This document shows positions 9,187 to 17,571 of a stretch of DNA of 52,767 nucleotides, one piece after another. The DNA is from Variovorax sp. KBW07 (GTDB taxonomy: Bacteria; Pseudomonadota; Gammaproteobacteria; Burkholderiales; Burkholderiaceae_C). The notes beneath the pieces were generated by a model, which was given only the letters and a program-made list of their open reading frames with translations, did not search any database and was not told where the DNA came from. The DNA lies in contig NZ_QAJK01000131.1 in the NCBI RefSeq assembly GCF_003852515.1, positions 1-52,767 of the forward strand, given 5' to 3'. Numbering within the stretch: the first letter of the stretch is position 1; each line of letters opens with the position of its first letter. The position numbers and the translations under genes are program-made.

Positions 9187-10635
9187 GTGTTGTTGACGTT
9201 GGTCATCGTCTATCTGCTGGTCACCATCGCCATCGGCCTCTACGCCGCCAGGCGGGTAAAAAACACCACCGACTTCGCCATTGCGGGGCGGCACCTGCCG
9301 CTCTTCATGATCGTCACGACCACCTTCGCGACCTGGTTCGGGTCCGAAACGGTGCTCGGCATTCCGGCCAAATTCATCGAGGGCGGGCTGAACGGCGTGG
9401 TCGAAGACCCGTTCGGCGCGGGCACCTGCCTGATCCTGGTGGGGCTGTTCTTCGCGGGCAAGCTCTACCGCATGACGCTGCTGACCATCAGCGACTACTA
9501 CCGTGAGCGCTACGGCCGCAGCGTCGAGGTGGCCTGCACGCTGATCATCATGCTGAGCTACCTGGGCTGGGTGTCGGCGCAGGTCACGGCGCTGGGGCTG
9601 GTGTTCAACGTGCTGTCGGCCGGTGCCATCAGCATTCCGCTGGGCATGGTGATCGGCGTGGTGTCGATCCTGGCCTACACGCTGTTCGGCGGCATGTGGT
9701 CGGTGGCGGTGACCGACTTCATCCAGATGATCATCCTGGTGGCCGGCCTGGCCATCATCGCGGTGTTCGCGGGCAACATGGCCGGCGGCGCCGACAAGGT
9801 GGTGGCCTTCGCGGTCAGCAAGGACCTCTTCAAGTTCTGGCCCGAGCCCAACTGGCACGACATGGTGTTCTTCTTCGCGGCCGCCATCACGATGATGCTG
9901 GGCTCCATTCCGCAGCAGGACGTGTTCCAGCGCGTGATGTCGGCCAACAGCGTCAAGGCGGCCCAGCGCGGCCCGGTGATCGGCGGCGTGGCGTACATCC
10001 TGTTCGCCTTCGTGCCGATGTTCCTGGTGGCCAGCGCGCTGCTGATCATGCCGGACGAGGTGGCCGTGCTGCTGAAGGAAGATCCGCAGAAGGTGCTGCC
10101 CACGCTGGTGCTGCAAAAAATGCCGTTCGTGATGCAGGTGCTGTTCTTCGGCGCGCTGCTGTCGGCCATCAAGTCGACCGCCTCGGCCACCTTGCTGGCG
10201 CCCAGCGTCACCTTCACCGAGAACATCTGGCGCCAGTTCCGCCCGGCCGGCACCGACCGCGAGAACCTCCTGACCATGCGCATCACGGTGCTGCTGTTCA
10301 GCGCGGCCGTGCTGGCCTACGCCATCCGCATGCAGGGCACGCCGATCTACGAGCTTGTCTCGGGTGCCTACCAGGTACCGCTGGTGGGCGCCTTCGTGCC
10401 GCTGGTTTGCGGCCTGTACTGGCGCCGCGCCACCACCCAGGGCGCCGTGGCCTCGATCGCGCTGGGCATCGGCGTCTGGCTGCTGTTCCTGGCCATGCCC
10501 TGGGGTGCGGCCTTTCCGGCCCAGCTCGCGGGTGTGCTGTGCTCGTTCGCGGGCATGGTGGCCGGCTCGCTGCTGCCGCAATGGCTGGTGAACACTCACA
10601 CGCCGCACCGCCCGCTGGCCACCGAACCCGCCTGA
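9187..10635 (+). CDS. Sodium:solute symporter family protein
   Basis: A 482-residue integral membrane protein of the solute:sodium symporter (SSS) family, with about 13 hydrophobic segments beginning at the N-terminus. The family pattern is seen in FAIAGRHLPLF, FATWFGSETVLG, the Ala/Gly-rich helix around LFGGMWSVAVTDFIQM and SIPQQDVFQRVMSA. The substrate cannot be read from sequence. The GTG at 9187 is chosen because GAGGAG (9173-9178) lies eight bases upstream; further-left in-frame codons fall inside ubiB. It follows ubiB by 13 bases, so read-through from the ubi genes is likely. Confidence 0.92.
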   Translation: MLLTLVIVYLLVTIAIGLYAARRVKNTTDFAIAGRHLPLFMIVTTTFATWFGSETVLGIPAKFIEGGLNGVVEDPFGAGTCLILVGLFFAGKLYRMTLLTISDYYRERYGRSVEVACTLIIMLSYLGWVSAQVTALGLVFNVLSAGAISIPLGMVIGVVSILAYTLFGGMWSVAVTDFIQMIILVAGLAIIAVFAGNMAGGADKVVAFAVSKDLFKFWPEPNWHDMVFFFAAAITMMLGSIPQQDVFQRVMSANSVKAAQRGPVIGGVAYILFAFVPMFLVASALLIMPDEVAVLLKEDPQKVLPTLVLQKMPFVMQVLFFGALLSAIKSTASATLLAPSVTFTENIWRQFRPAGTDRENLLTMRITVLLFSAAVLAYAIRMQGTPIYELVSGAYQVPLVGAFVPLVCGLYWRRATTQGAVASIALGIGVWLLFLAMPWGAAFPAQLAGVLCSFAGMVAGSLLPQWLVNTHTPHRPLATEPA

Positions 10636-10683
10636 GACAGGGGCTCAGGCCCCGGGCGGGATGGCGATTGGCGGGTACGCCCC

Positions 10684-10689
10684 TATAAT
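10684..10689 (+). promoter_or_regulatory. Perfect TATAAT -10 box upstream of fmdB-type gene
   Basis: TATAAT lies 49 bases before the ATG of the zinc-ribbon gene, in the 103-base gap after the symporter. A matching TTGACA-like -35 at normal spacing is not obvious; GATTGG (10666-10671) is the nearest but too close. It is the best promoter candidate for the fmdB-DUF502-aspS unit. Confidence 0.45.
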
Positions 10690-10738
10690 CGAGGGCTTTG
10701 CGAGCGGCAGCTGCGCCGCTTTTTTGACCCCAATCTCC

Positions 10739-11080
10739 ATGCCCATCTACGCCTACAAGTGCAGCGCCTGCGGCTTTGCCAAAGACGCCCTGCAAAAGAT
10801 GTCCGACGCGCCCCTGACGGTGTGTCCGGCGTGCGGCGCGAGTGCGTTTGAAAAACAGGTCACGGCCGCCGGCTTCCAGCTCAAGGGCTCGGGCTGGTAC
10901 GTGACCGATTTCCGCGAAGGCGGCGGCAAGAAGGCCGAACCCGCCACGGCACCCGTTGCAAGCGACGGCGCCAAGCCCGCCGAGTCTTCTTCCAGTTCTT
11001 CTTCCGCCGCGCCGAGCCCCGCTCCGGCGCCCGCGGCACCGGCCCCCGCGCCGGCTGCTGCCGCCAAGAGCGGCGACTGA
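10739..11080 (+). CDS. FmdB family zinc ribbon protein
   Basis: A 113-residue protein. The N-terminal ~45 residues form the FmdB/CxxC zinc ribbon: MPIYAYKCSACG, then CPACG, giving two CxxC pairs. The second half is a Lys, Ser, Ala and Pro-rich tail with no predicted fold. FmdB-type ribbons were named for a regulator of formamidase/amidase genes but most members have no known role. The ATG at 10739 is preferred over the in-frame ATG at 10661, which lies upstream of the TATAAT box. DUF502 starts ten bases after the stop and aspS follows, a recurrent betaproteobacterial order. Confidence 0.9.
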   Translation: MPIYAYKCSACGFAKDALQKMSDAPLTVCPACGASAFEKQVTAAGFQLKGSGWYVTDFREGGGKKAEPATAPVASDGAKPAESSSSSSSAAPSPAPAPAAPAPAPAAAAKSGD

Positions 11081-11090
11081 GACCCTGCCC

Positions 11091-11723
11091 ATGCTCGCCC
11101 TGCGCAAATGGTTGTTCTCCGGCTTGCTGGTGATCGTTCCGCTGTTCATCACCCTGGCGGTGCTGAAGTGGATCATCGACACGCTGGACCAGACGCTCTG
11201 GGTGCTGCCGGGGGTCTGGCAGAAATGGCTCTACGAGAACAACATCCGCGGGCTCGGCGTGCTGCTCACCCTGGCCATCCTGCTGGTGGTCGGCGCCATT
11301 GCGAGCAACTTCGTCGGCAAGCGCCTGCTCGGCTGGGGCGACGCCGTGGTGCGGCGCATCCCGGTGGTGCGCTCCATCTACTCGAGCGTCAAGCAGGTGT
11401 CGGACACGCTGTTCTCCGAGAACGGCAATGCCTTCCGCACCGCGGTGCTGATCCAGTGGCCGCGCGAAAACGTCTGGACCATCGCCTTCGTGACCGGTGC
11501 GCCGGGCAACGAGGTGGCCGAGCACCTGGGCACCGAGGAATTCCTCAGCGTCTACGTGCCGACCACGCCCAACCCCACGGGCGGCTATTTCGTGATGCTC
11601 AAGCGCAGCGACTGCGTCGAACTGAAGATGAGCGTGGACGAAGCGCTCAAGTACATCGTCTCGATGGGGGTGGTCGTTCCAGGCGGCCCCGCCACGGTGG
11701 CAATCAAGCCATCCAACTCATAA
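11091..11723 (+). CDS. DUF502 family membrane protein
   Basis: A 210-residue protein with two hydrophobic segments near the N-terminus (around residues 8-30 and 55-80), then a soluble part containing the DUF502 signatures [23 protein letters not shown] and [12 protein letters not shown]. The family is conserved in bacteria and plants (the plant LCV/COV proteins) but no biochemical activity is established. The start is fixed by the hydrophobic N-terminus [11 protein letters not shown] just after the zinc-ribbon gene. Confidence 0.92.
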   Translation: MLALRKWLFSGLLVIVPLFITLAVLKWIIDTLDQTLWVLPGVWQKWLYENNIRGLGVLLTLAILLVVGAIASNFVGKRLLGWGDAVVRRIPVVRSIYSSVKQVSDTLFSENGNAFRTAVLIQWPRENVWTIAFVTGAPGNEVAEHLGTEEFLSVYVPTTPNPTGGYFVMLKRSDCVELKMSVDEALKYIVSMGVVVPGGPATVAIKPSNS

Positions 11724-11760
11724 AAACGAACGCGCCCCAACGGCGCCGGAATTGATCCCT

Positions 11761-13569
11761 ATGGCCATGCGTACTCACTATTGCGGTCTTGTGACCGAAG
11801 CCCTGATGGGCCAGACCGTTACCCTCTGCGGCTGGGTCAACCGTCGCCGCGACCACGGTGGCGTGATCTTCATCGACGTGCGTGACCGCGAAGGTTACGT
11901 GCAGGTGGTGTGCGACCCCGATCGCGCCTCCACCTTCGCCGTGGCCGAAAACCTGCGCAACGAGTTCTGCGTGCAGATCACGGGCCTGGTGCGCGCGCGC
12001 CCCGAAGGCACCACCAACGACAGCCTCAAGAGCGGCAAGATCGAAGTGCTGTGCCACGAGCTGAAGGTGCTCAACCCGTCGGTCACGCCGCCGTTCCTGC
12101 TGGACGACGACAACCTCTCGGAAACCACCCGCCTCACGCACCGCGTGCTCGACCTGCGCCGCCCGGCCATGCAGCGCAACATGATGCTGCGCTACAAGGT
12201 CACGATGGAAACGCGCAAGTTCCTCGATGCCAACGGCTTCATCGACATCGAGACGCCGATGCTCGGCAAGTCCACGCCCGAAGGCGCGCGCGACTACCTC
12301 GTGCCCAGCCGCGTGCACGACGGCAGCTTCTTCGCGCTGCCGCAGTCGCCCCAGCTCTTCAAGCAGCTGCTGATGGTGGCCGGCTACGACCGCTACTACC
12401 AGATCGTGAAGTGCTTCCGCGACGAAGACCTGCGCGCCGACCGCCAGCCTGAATTCACGCAGATCGACATCGAGACCTCGTTCCTCGCCGAAGAAGAAAT
12501 CCGCGAGATGTTCGAAGGCATGATCCGCAACGTGTTCCGCAACGCCGCGGGCATCGACCTGCCGGTGTTCCCGACCATGACGTACGGCGACGCGATGTTC
12601 AAGTACGGCTCCGACAAGCCCGACCTGCGCGTGAAGCTCGAATTCACCGAACTCACCGAGCTGATGAAGCGCGTCGAGTTCAAGGTGTTCTCGAACGCCG
12701 CCACCATGGTCGGTGGCCGTGTCGTGGCACTGCGCGTGCCCGGCGGCGGTGCCGAAGGCGGCCTGTCGCGCGGCGAAATCGACGCTTACCAGGAATTCGT
12801 CAAGATCTACGGCGCCAAGGGCCTGGCCTACATCAAGGTCAACGACGCGGCAGCCGGTCGCGAAGGCCTGCAAAGCCCGATCGTGAAGAACCTCGACGAC
12901 AACACGCTGGCCGAGATCATCGCCCGCACGGGTGCCCGCAACGGCGACATCCTGTTCTTCGGTGCCGACAAGGAAAAGGTCGTCAACGACGCCATCGGCG
13001 CGCTGCGCGTGAAGATCGGCCACAGCCCCTTCGGCAAGAAGACCGGTCTGTTCGACGACCGCTGGGCACCGCTGTGGGTGGTCGACTTCCCGATGTTCGA
13101 GTTCGACGAAGACGGCCAACGCTGGAGTGCCGTGCACCACCCGTTCACCGCCCCGAAGGACGGCCATGAAGACCTCATGGACACCGCGCCCGAGAAGTGC
13201 ATTGCCAAGGCCTACGACATGGTGCTCAACGGCATCGAGATGGGCGGCGGCTCGGTGCGTATCCACCGCGAGGAAGTGCAGAGCAAGGTGTTCCGCGCGC
13301 TGAAGATCAGCGCCGAAGACGCACAGTTGAAGTTCGGCTTCCTGCTCGACGCGCTGCAGTACGGCGCGCCGCCGCACGGTGGCATCGCCATCGGCCTGGA
13401 CCGCCTCGTCATGCTCATGACCGGCGCCGAGTCGATCCGCGACGTGATCGCCTTCCCCAAGACCCAGCGCGCGCAAGACTTGCTGACGCAGGCCCCGAGC
13501 CCGGTCGACGAGAAGCAGCTGCGCGAGCTGCACATCAAGCTGCGCAACACCCCTCAAGCTGCTGCTTGA
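11761..13569 (+). CDS. aspS: Aspartate--tRNA ligase
   Basis: A 602-residue class II aminoacyl-tRNA synthetase of bacterial AspRS length. The N-terminal anticodon-binding OB-fold starts MRTHYCGLV and contains [15 protein letters not shown]. Class II motif 2 is seen as [18 protein letters not shown] and motif 3 as [13 protein letters not shown] near the C-terminus. The inserted GAD domain lies in the middle. It charges tRNA-Asp, and perhaps tRNA-Asn if the enzyme is non-discriminating, which cannot be decided here. The true start may be 11761 or 11767; both are ATG. Confidence 0.97.
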   Translation: MAMRTHYCGLVTEALMGQTVTLCGWVNRRRDHGGVIFIDVRDREGYVQVVCDPDRASTFAVAENLRNEFCVQITGLVRARPEGTTNDSLKSGKIEVLCHELKVLNPSVTPPFLLDDDNLSETTRLTHRVLDLRRPAMQRNMMLRYKVTMETRKFLDANGFIDIETPMLGKSTPEGARDYLVPSRVHDGSFFALPQSPQLFKQLLMVAGYDRYYQIVKCFRDEDLRADRQPEFTQIDIETSFLAEEEIREMFEGMIRNVFRNAAGIDLPVFPTMTYGDAMFKYGSDKPDLRVKLEFTELTELMKRVEFKVFSNAATMVGGRVVALRVPGGGAEGGLSRGEIDAYQEFVKIYGAKGLAYIKVNDAAAGREGLQSPIVKNLDDNTLAEIIARTGARNGDILFFGADKEKVVNDAIGALRVKIGHSPFGKKTGLFDDRWAPLWVVDFPMFEFDEDGQRWSAVHHPFTAPKDGHEDLMDTAPEKCIAKAYDMVLNGIEMGGGSVRIHREEVQSKVFRALKISAEDAQLKFGFLLDALQYGAPPHGGIAIGLDRLVMLMTGAESIRDVIAFPKTQRAQDLLTQAPSPVDEKQLRELHIKLRNTPQAAA

Positions 13570-13594
13570 GGACGGCAGGTAGGCACGGGCAGGG

Positions 13595-13617
13595 TGATTG
13601 GCTAAAATGGCTAATCA
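13595..13617. promoter_or_regulatory. Imperfect palindrome over the -10 of the toxin-antitoxin pair
   Basis: TGATTGGCTA (13595-13604), AAA, TGGCTAATCA (13608-13617) form an inverted repeat with eight of ten pairs matching. A TAAAAT -10-like hexamer (13603-13608) lies in its centre. This is the arrangement expected for an operator at which a Phd/YefM antitoxin represses its own promoter. Confidence 0.5.
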
Positions 13618-13633
13618 CTCCTCGGAGCCAGCC

Positions 13634-13903
13634 ATGCGCATCACCGCCACCGAAGCCAAGAACCGATTCGGCTACTACCTCGGCCAAGCCGAGCGCGAAC
13701 CGGTGCACGTGATGAAAAACGACCGCGTGGCGGTCGTTCTTGTTTCCGCGGCGCGCTTTGCAGAGCTCGAGGCGTTCGAAAAGCAGAAGTCGATGGCGCA
13801 GCGCAAGCGCGAGTTCAACGAGGAATACAAAGACTGGATTGCCGCGCAGCATGAGCTGGTCGAGACGCACGGTGTTTTCGGCGAAAACCTCCGCCCCTGG
13901 TAA
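13634..13903 (+). CDS. Phd/YefM-like type II antitoxin
   Basis: An 89-residue protein. The N-terminal half is a Phd/YefM DNA-binding domain: MRITATEAKNRFGYYL, then the strand-rich VHVMKNDRVAVVLVSAARFAELE. The C-terminal ~35 residues are polar and would wrap the toxin. The ATG at 13634 has GGAG nearby and starts at the family's conserved region; the upstream in-frame ATG at 13598 lies inside the palindrome. It precedes a CcdB-like toxin by six bases. Phd antitoxins usually pair with Doc and YefM with YoeB, so the partner here is unusual though hybrid pairs are known. Confidence 0.85.
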   Translation: MRITATEAKNRFGYYLGQAEREPVHVMKNDRVAVVLVSAARFAELEAFEKQKSMAQRKREFNEEYKDWIAAQHELVETHGVFGENLRPW

Positions 13904-13909
13904 GCACCT

Positions 13910-14227
13910 GTGGCGCAATTCGACATCTACGCCAATCCCGACAAGACCCAGCGCACCGCATTTCCGTGGTGTGTCGACATGCAGAGCGACCTGCTCGGCG
14001 TGTTGCCCACGCGGTTGGTCATGCCGCTGACCACCCGGAAATACCTGCCGCCCAAGGCGCCGCACCGGCTGTGTCCGCCCGTCCAATGGGACGGTGAGAC
14101 CTTCTTTGCGTTGCCCCAGATGACCGCGCCTTTCCGGGTGAAGGATCTGGGCACCGCGAAAGGCAATGTGCGCCTGGCGTCCAATGATCTGGTGGCAGCG
14201 CTCGACGCGGTCATCAGCGGCGTCTGA
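13910..14227 (+). CDS. CcdB-like toxin
   Basis: A 105-residue protein starting at GTG 13910 and matching the CcdB family: AQFDIYANPD, then VDMQSDLLGVLPTRLVMPL, then TAPFRVKDLG. F-plasmid CcdB poisons DNA gyrase using its C-terminal Trp-Gly-Ile; this protein ends Ser-Gly-Val, so the tryptophan is missing. It may act on gyrase differently, on another target, or be weakened. It follows the antitoxin by six bases and precedes nudB by eight, so the pair could be co-transcribed with nudB. No CcdA-type antitoxin is seen. Confidence 0.85.
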   Translation: MAQFDIYANPDKTQRTAFPWCVDMQSDLLGVLPTRLVMPLTTRKYLPPKAPHRLCPPVQWDGETFFALPQMTAPFRVKDLGTAKGNVRLASNDLVAALDAVISGV

Positions 14228-14235
14228 ACACTGCC

Positions 14236-14697
14236 GTGCCGCCATTCAAGATCCCGGAGTCGGTGCTTGTCGTGATCCACACGCCGGCGCTCGACGTGCT
14301 GCTGATCCGGCGCGCCGACGCCGCCGAGTTTTGGCAGTCGGTCACCGGCAGCAAGGACACGCCCGACGAGCCGTTCGCGCTCACGGCGGCGCGCGAGGTG
14401 GCCGAGGAAACCGGCATCCAGTGCGGCGAGGGCAGTGCGCTTGCGCCGCGGCTGGTCGACTGGCAGCTGAGCAACGTCTACGAAATCTATCCACGCTGGC
14501 GCGCCCGCTACGCCCCCGGCGTGACGCACAACACCGAGCACCTGTTCGGCCTGTGCGTGCCCGAACGGCTGGTGCCCACGCTCGATCCGCGCGAGCACAC
14601 CGAGTGGAAATGGCTGCCGTACCAGCAGGCGGCCGATGCCTGTTTTTCACCGTCGAACGCCGAAGCCATTCTGTTGCTGCCAGAATTTGCGCAATGA
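14236..14697 (+). CDS. nudB: Dihydroneopterin triphosphate diphosphatase (Nudix)
   Basis: A 153-residue Nudix hydrolase. The Nudix box spans residues 38-60 and ends AAREVAEETG, with the metal-binding glutamates. NudB removes pyrophosphate from dihydroneopterin triphosphate, the step after FolE in folate synthesis; folE lies 0.8 kb downstream. In E. coli nudB also follows aspS, which supports the assignment; here the toxin-antitoxin pair lies between them. The start is GTG 14236. The stop overlaps the next start by four bases (ATGA). Confidence 0.92.
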   Translation: MPPFKIPESVLVVIHTPALDVLLIRRADAAEFWQSVTGSKDTPDEPFALTAAREVAEETGIQCGEGSALAPRLVDWQLSNVYEIYPRWRARYAPGVTHNTEHLFGLCVPERLVPTLDPREHTEWKWLPYQQAADACFSPSNAEAILLLPEFAQ

Positions 14698-15449
14698 ACC
14701 AGCCGGCAGCACACACCCTTCGGGTCGCGACCTACAACATCCACAAGGGTGTGCAGGGCATCGGCCCCGCCCGGCGACTCGAGATCCACAACCTCGGCCA
14801 CGCCATCGAGCAGCTCGATGCCGACATCGTCTGCCTGCAGGAAGTGCGCAAGATGAACCGGCAGGCGGCCGCCCGCTTCGCGCGCTGGCCCGAGCTGCCG
14901 CAGGCCGATTTCCTCGCGCCGGAGGGCTACACCGCCGTCTACGAGACCAATGCCGTCACGCGCCACGGCGAGCACGGCAATGCATTGCTCACGCGCTGGC
15001 CGGTCATCCGTACCAGCCACCAGGACATTTCCGACCACCGCTTCGAGCAGCGCGGGCTGCTGCACGTGGTGATCGAGGTCGAGGGCCAGCCCGTGCACGC
15101 CATCGTGGTGCACCTGGGCCTGATCAAAGGCAGTCGCGTGCGGCAGATCGCGCGCCTGCGAGAGTTCATCGACCGCGAGGTGCCGCCCGACGAGGCCGTG
15201 GTGGTAGCGGGCGACTTCAACGACTGGGGCGCGCGCATGCGCTACGCCATGAACGCCATGGGCCTGCGCGACACCAGCGACCTGCGCGGCCCGCGCACGC
15301 TCACCTACCCATCGCGCCTGCCGGTGGCGCAGCTCGATTTCGTCTACGGACGCAAGCTGGAGCCGTTGTCGTGCGCCGTGCCGCGCGGCCCGATCTGGGC
15401 CCGCATGTCCGACCACCTGCCGCTGGTGGCCGATTTCGCGCTGGCCTGA
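14694..15449 (+). CDS. Endonuclease/exonuclease/phosphatase family protein
   Basis: A 251-residue protein of the EEP (DNase I-like) fold. Family motifs are RVATYNIHKG at the N-terminus, IVCLQEV with the metal-binding glutamate, the HLGL and VVAGDFNDW blocks, and SDHLPLVADF with the catalytic Asp-His at the C-terminus. Members cut DNA, RNA, phosphoinositides or sphingolipids; the substrate cannot be told. No signal peptide is visible, so it is probably cytoplasmic. It is translationally coupled to nudB, and a cardiolipin synthase gene is often found near this type, but none is here. Confidence 0.9.
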   Translation: MNQPAAHTLRVATYNIHKGVQGIGPARRLEIHNLGHAIEQLDADIVCLQEVRKMNRQAAARFARWPELPQADFLAPEGYTAVYETNAVTRHGEHGNALLTRWPVIRTSHQDISDHRFEQRGLLHVVIEVEGQPVHAIVVHLGLIKGSRVRQIARLREFIDREVPPDEAVVVAGDFNDWGARMRYAMNAMGLRDTSDLRGPRTLTYPSRLPVAQLDFVYGRKLEPLSCAVPRGPIWARMSDHLPLVADFALA

Positions 15450-15511
15450 GCCCGGTTTCGAGGTGTTTCCCTGCGGGGGCACTGAAAAAAGATCGCTGAT
15501 ACCATGCGCGG

Positions 15512-16243
15512 ATGCTGAGGAAAACCGACGTCGAACCGCTTCCCGATCGAAAAGACGATGACGAGGGTACGCCCGTCTCCGTCAAGATCCGCGAGCGACT
15601 GAATGCAGCGCGCAAGCGCTTCAATGCCAACGACAACATTGCCGAGTTCATCGAGCCCGGCGAGCTGGAGGGGCTGCTCGACGAAGTCGAGGTCAAGATG
15701 AAGGCCGTGCTCGAAAGCCTGGTCATCGACGTCGAGAACGACCACAACACCGACAACACCGCGCGCCGCGTCGCCAAGATGTACCTGAATGAGGTATTTC
15801 GCGGCCGCTACGTGCCGCCACCCGCGCTCACCGAATTCCCCAACGCCGAGCACCTGAACGAGTTGATGATCGTCGGCCCGATCACCGTGCGCAGCGCCTG
15901 CTCGCACCACTTCTGCCCGATCATCGGCAAGCTCTGGATCGGCGTGATGCCCAACGAGCACACCAATGTGATCGGCCTGTCGAAGTACGCCCGGCTGGCC
16001 GAATGGGTCATGGGCCGCCCCCAGATCCAGGAAGAAGCCGTGGTGCAACTGGCCGACCTGATCCAGGAAAAGACCCAGCCCGACGGCCTGGCGCTCGTCA
16101 TGGAAGCCGAGCATTTCTGCATGGCCTGGCGCGGCGTGAAGGAAATGGACAGCAAGATGATCAACTCCGTGATGCGCGGCGTGTTCCTCAAGGACCCGAG
16201 CCTGCGTCGCGAATTCCTTTCCCTCTTGCCGAGAAGGAGCTGA
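15512..16243 (+). CDS. folE: GTP cyclohydrolase I
   Basis: A 243-residue type I GTP cyclohydrolase, converting GTP to dihydroneopterin triphosphate, the first step of folate synthesis. The zinc ligands are visible: Cys130 and His133 in ACSHHFCP and Cys203 in HFCMAWRG. The substrate-binding region GLSKYARLAEW is intact. The N-terminal ~30 residues are charged and variable. The product feeds NudB, encoded just upstream. A BLUF photoreceptor gene starts two bases after the stop, indicating a shared transcript. Confidence 0.96.
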   Translation: MLRKTDVEPLPDRKDDDEGTPVSVKIRERLNAARKRFNANDNIAEFIEPGELEGLLDEVEVKMKAVLESLVIDVENDHNTDNTARRVAKMYLNEVFRGRYVPPPALTEFPNAEHLNELMIVGPITVRSACSHHFCPIIGKLWIGVMPNEHTNVIGLSKYARLAEWVMGRPQIQEEAVVQLADLIQEKTQPDGLALVMEAEHFCMAWRGVKEMDSKMINSVMRGVFLKDPSLRREFLSLLPRRS

Positions 16244-16245
16244 AC

Positions 16246-16668
16246 ATGCTGGTCCGACTTCTCTACGCCAGCCGCGCCGTCGACACCAGCCCCGCGGCCA
16301 TCGAGGCGATCCTTGCAAAATCGCGCACGCACAACCCGGCGTGCGGCATCACCGGCATTCTTTGCTACGGCGCGGGTACCTTCCTGCAGGCCATCGAGGG
16401 CGGACGCGACGCCATCAGCGACCTGTACGGCCACATCCAGCGCGATGCGCGCCACAAAGACGTGGTGCTGCTGCACTACGAGGAAATCTCCGAACGCCGC
16501 TTCGGTGGCTGGACGATGGGGCAGGTCAACCTGTCGAAGCTCAACGCCTCGACGCTGCTCAAGTATTCCGAGAAGCCCGAACTCGACCCGTACAAGGTCT
16601 CGGGCAAGGTCTCGCTGGCGCTGCTGGAAGAACTGATGGCCACGGCCGCCATCGTCGGCCGCCACTGA
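16246..16668 (+). CDS. BLUF domain blue-light sensor
   Basis: A 140-residue single-domain BLUF (sensor of blue light using FAD) protein. The residues that form the flavin hydrogen-bond switch are present: Tyr7 in RLLYASR, Asn30 in SRTHNP, Gln48 in TFLQAIEG, plus Trp89 and Met91 in GGWTMG. No output domain is attached; the last ~40 residues could form the short capping helices seen in small BLUF proteins, which signal by protein-protein contact. It follows folE by two bases and is preceded by GAAGGAG. A light-dependent effect on folate supply or on an unknown partner is possible but unproven. Confidence 0.93.
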   Translation: MLVRLLYASRAVDTSPAAIEAILAKSRTHNPACGITGILCYGAGTFLQAIEGGRDAISDLYGHIQRDARHKDVVLLHYEEISERRFGGWTMGQVNLSKLNASTLLKYSEKPELDPYKVSGKVSLALLEELMATAAIVGRH

Positions 16669-16684
16669 TCCCGGTTTCGCCGGG

Positions 16685-17566
16685 GTGCCGCTCTCTGCCT
16701 TTGCGCTGATCCTGCTCGCCGGGGTCATTCACGCCAGCTGGAACATCGCCGCCAAGAAGGCGAACGGCGACGCGCGCTTCGCGTTCCAGAGCGGCGTTTT
16801 CATGGCCGTGGTGTGGGCACCCGTGGGCATCACACTGGGCTGGAGCGTGGTGCCGACCTGGGGCGTGCGCGAGTGGGGCTTCATCACGCTGAGCGGCGTG
16901 CTGCACGTTTTCTACTACGTCATTCTTCTGCGCGGCTACCGCAAGTCGGACCTCACGGTGGTCTACCCGCTGGCGCGCGGCTCGGGGCCGTTGCTGTCTT
17001 CGCTGGTGGCGATCTTGTTCCTCGGCGAGAAGATCAGCCTTGTCGGCGTGGCCGGCATCTTCGGCGTGGTGCTCGGCGTGTTCCTGGTGGCCGGCGGCCC
17101 GCGCCTCTTTCACAAGAAGCATGACGCTGCCCAGCGCGAGCGGGTGCAGAAGGGCATCCGCTACGGCGTGCTGACCGGCGCGTTCATCGCGGCCTACACG
17201 GTGGCCGACAGCTACGCGGTGAAGTTCCTCGCGATGTCGCCGATCCTGCTCGACTACATGAGCAACTTCGTGCGCCTGGTGCTGTTGCTGCCCGCGGCAC
17301 TCCAAGACCGCGCGACGACCGCGCGCATGTGGCGCGAGCAATGGAAATACGCGTTGCTGGTGGCGGCGATCAGCCCCATCTCCTACGTGCTTGTGCTCTA
17401 CGCGGTGCAGCAGGCGCCCATCTCTCATGTGGCGCCGGCGCGCGAAGTGTCGATGCTGTTCGCCGCGTTGATCGGCGGCCATCTGCTGCGCGAGGGCGAC
17501 CGCCTGCTGCGCCTGCTGGGTGCGCTCTTCATCGCTGCCGGCGTGGTGGCGCTCGCACTGGGCTGA
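16685..17566 (+). CDS. EamA/DMT family transporter
   Basis: A 293-residue membrane protein of the drug/metabolite transporter (EamA) type with about ten hydrophobic segments in two repeats. Family-like parts are ASWNIAAKKANGD in the first helix, YPLARGSGPLLSSL at the end of the first half and PISYVLVLYAV in the second. Members export small molecules such as amino acids; the substrate is not readable. The start is GTG 16685, 16 bases after the BLUF gene, and DUF429 follows five bases after the stop. Confidence 0.9.
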   Translation: MPLSAFALILLAGVIHASWNIAAKKANGDARFAFQSGVFMAVVWAPVGITLGWSVVPTWGVREWGFITLSGVLHVFYYVILLRGYRKSDLTVVYPLARGSGPLLSSLVAILFLGEKISLVGVAGIFGVVLGVFLVAGGPRLFHKKHDAAQRERVQKGIRYGVLTGAFIAAYTVADSYAVKFLAMSPILLDYMSNFVRLVLLLPAALQDRATTARMWREQWKYALLVAAISPISYVLVLYAVQQAPISHVAPAREVSMLFAALIGGHLLREGDRLLRLLGALFIAAGVVALALG

Positions 17567-17571
17567 CCGCC

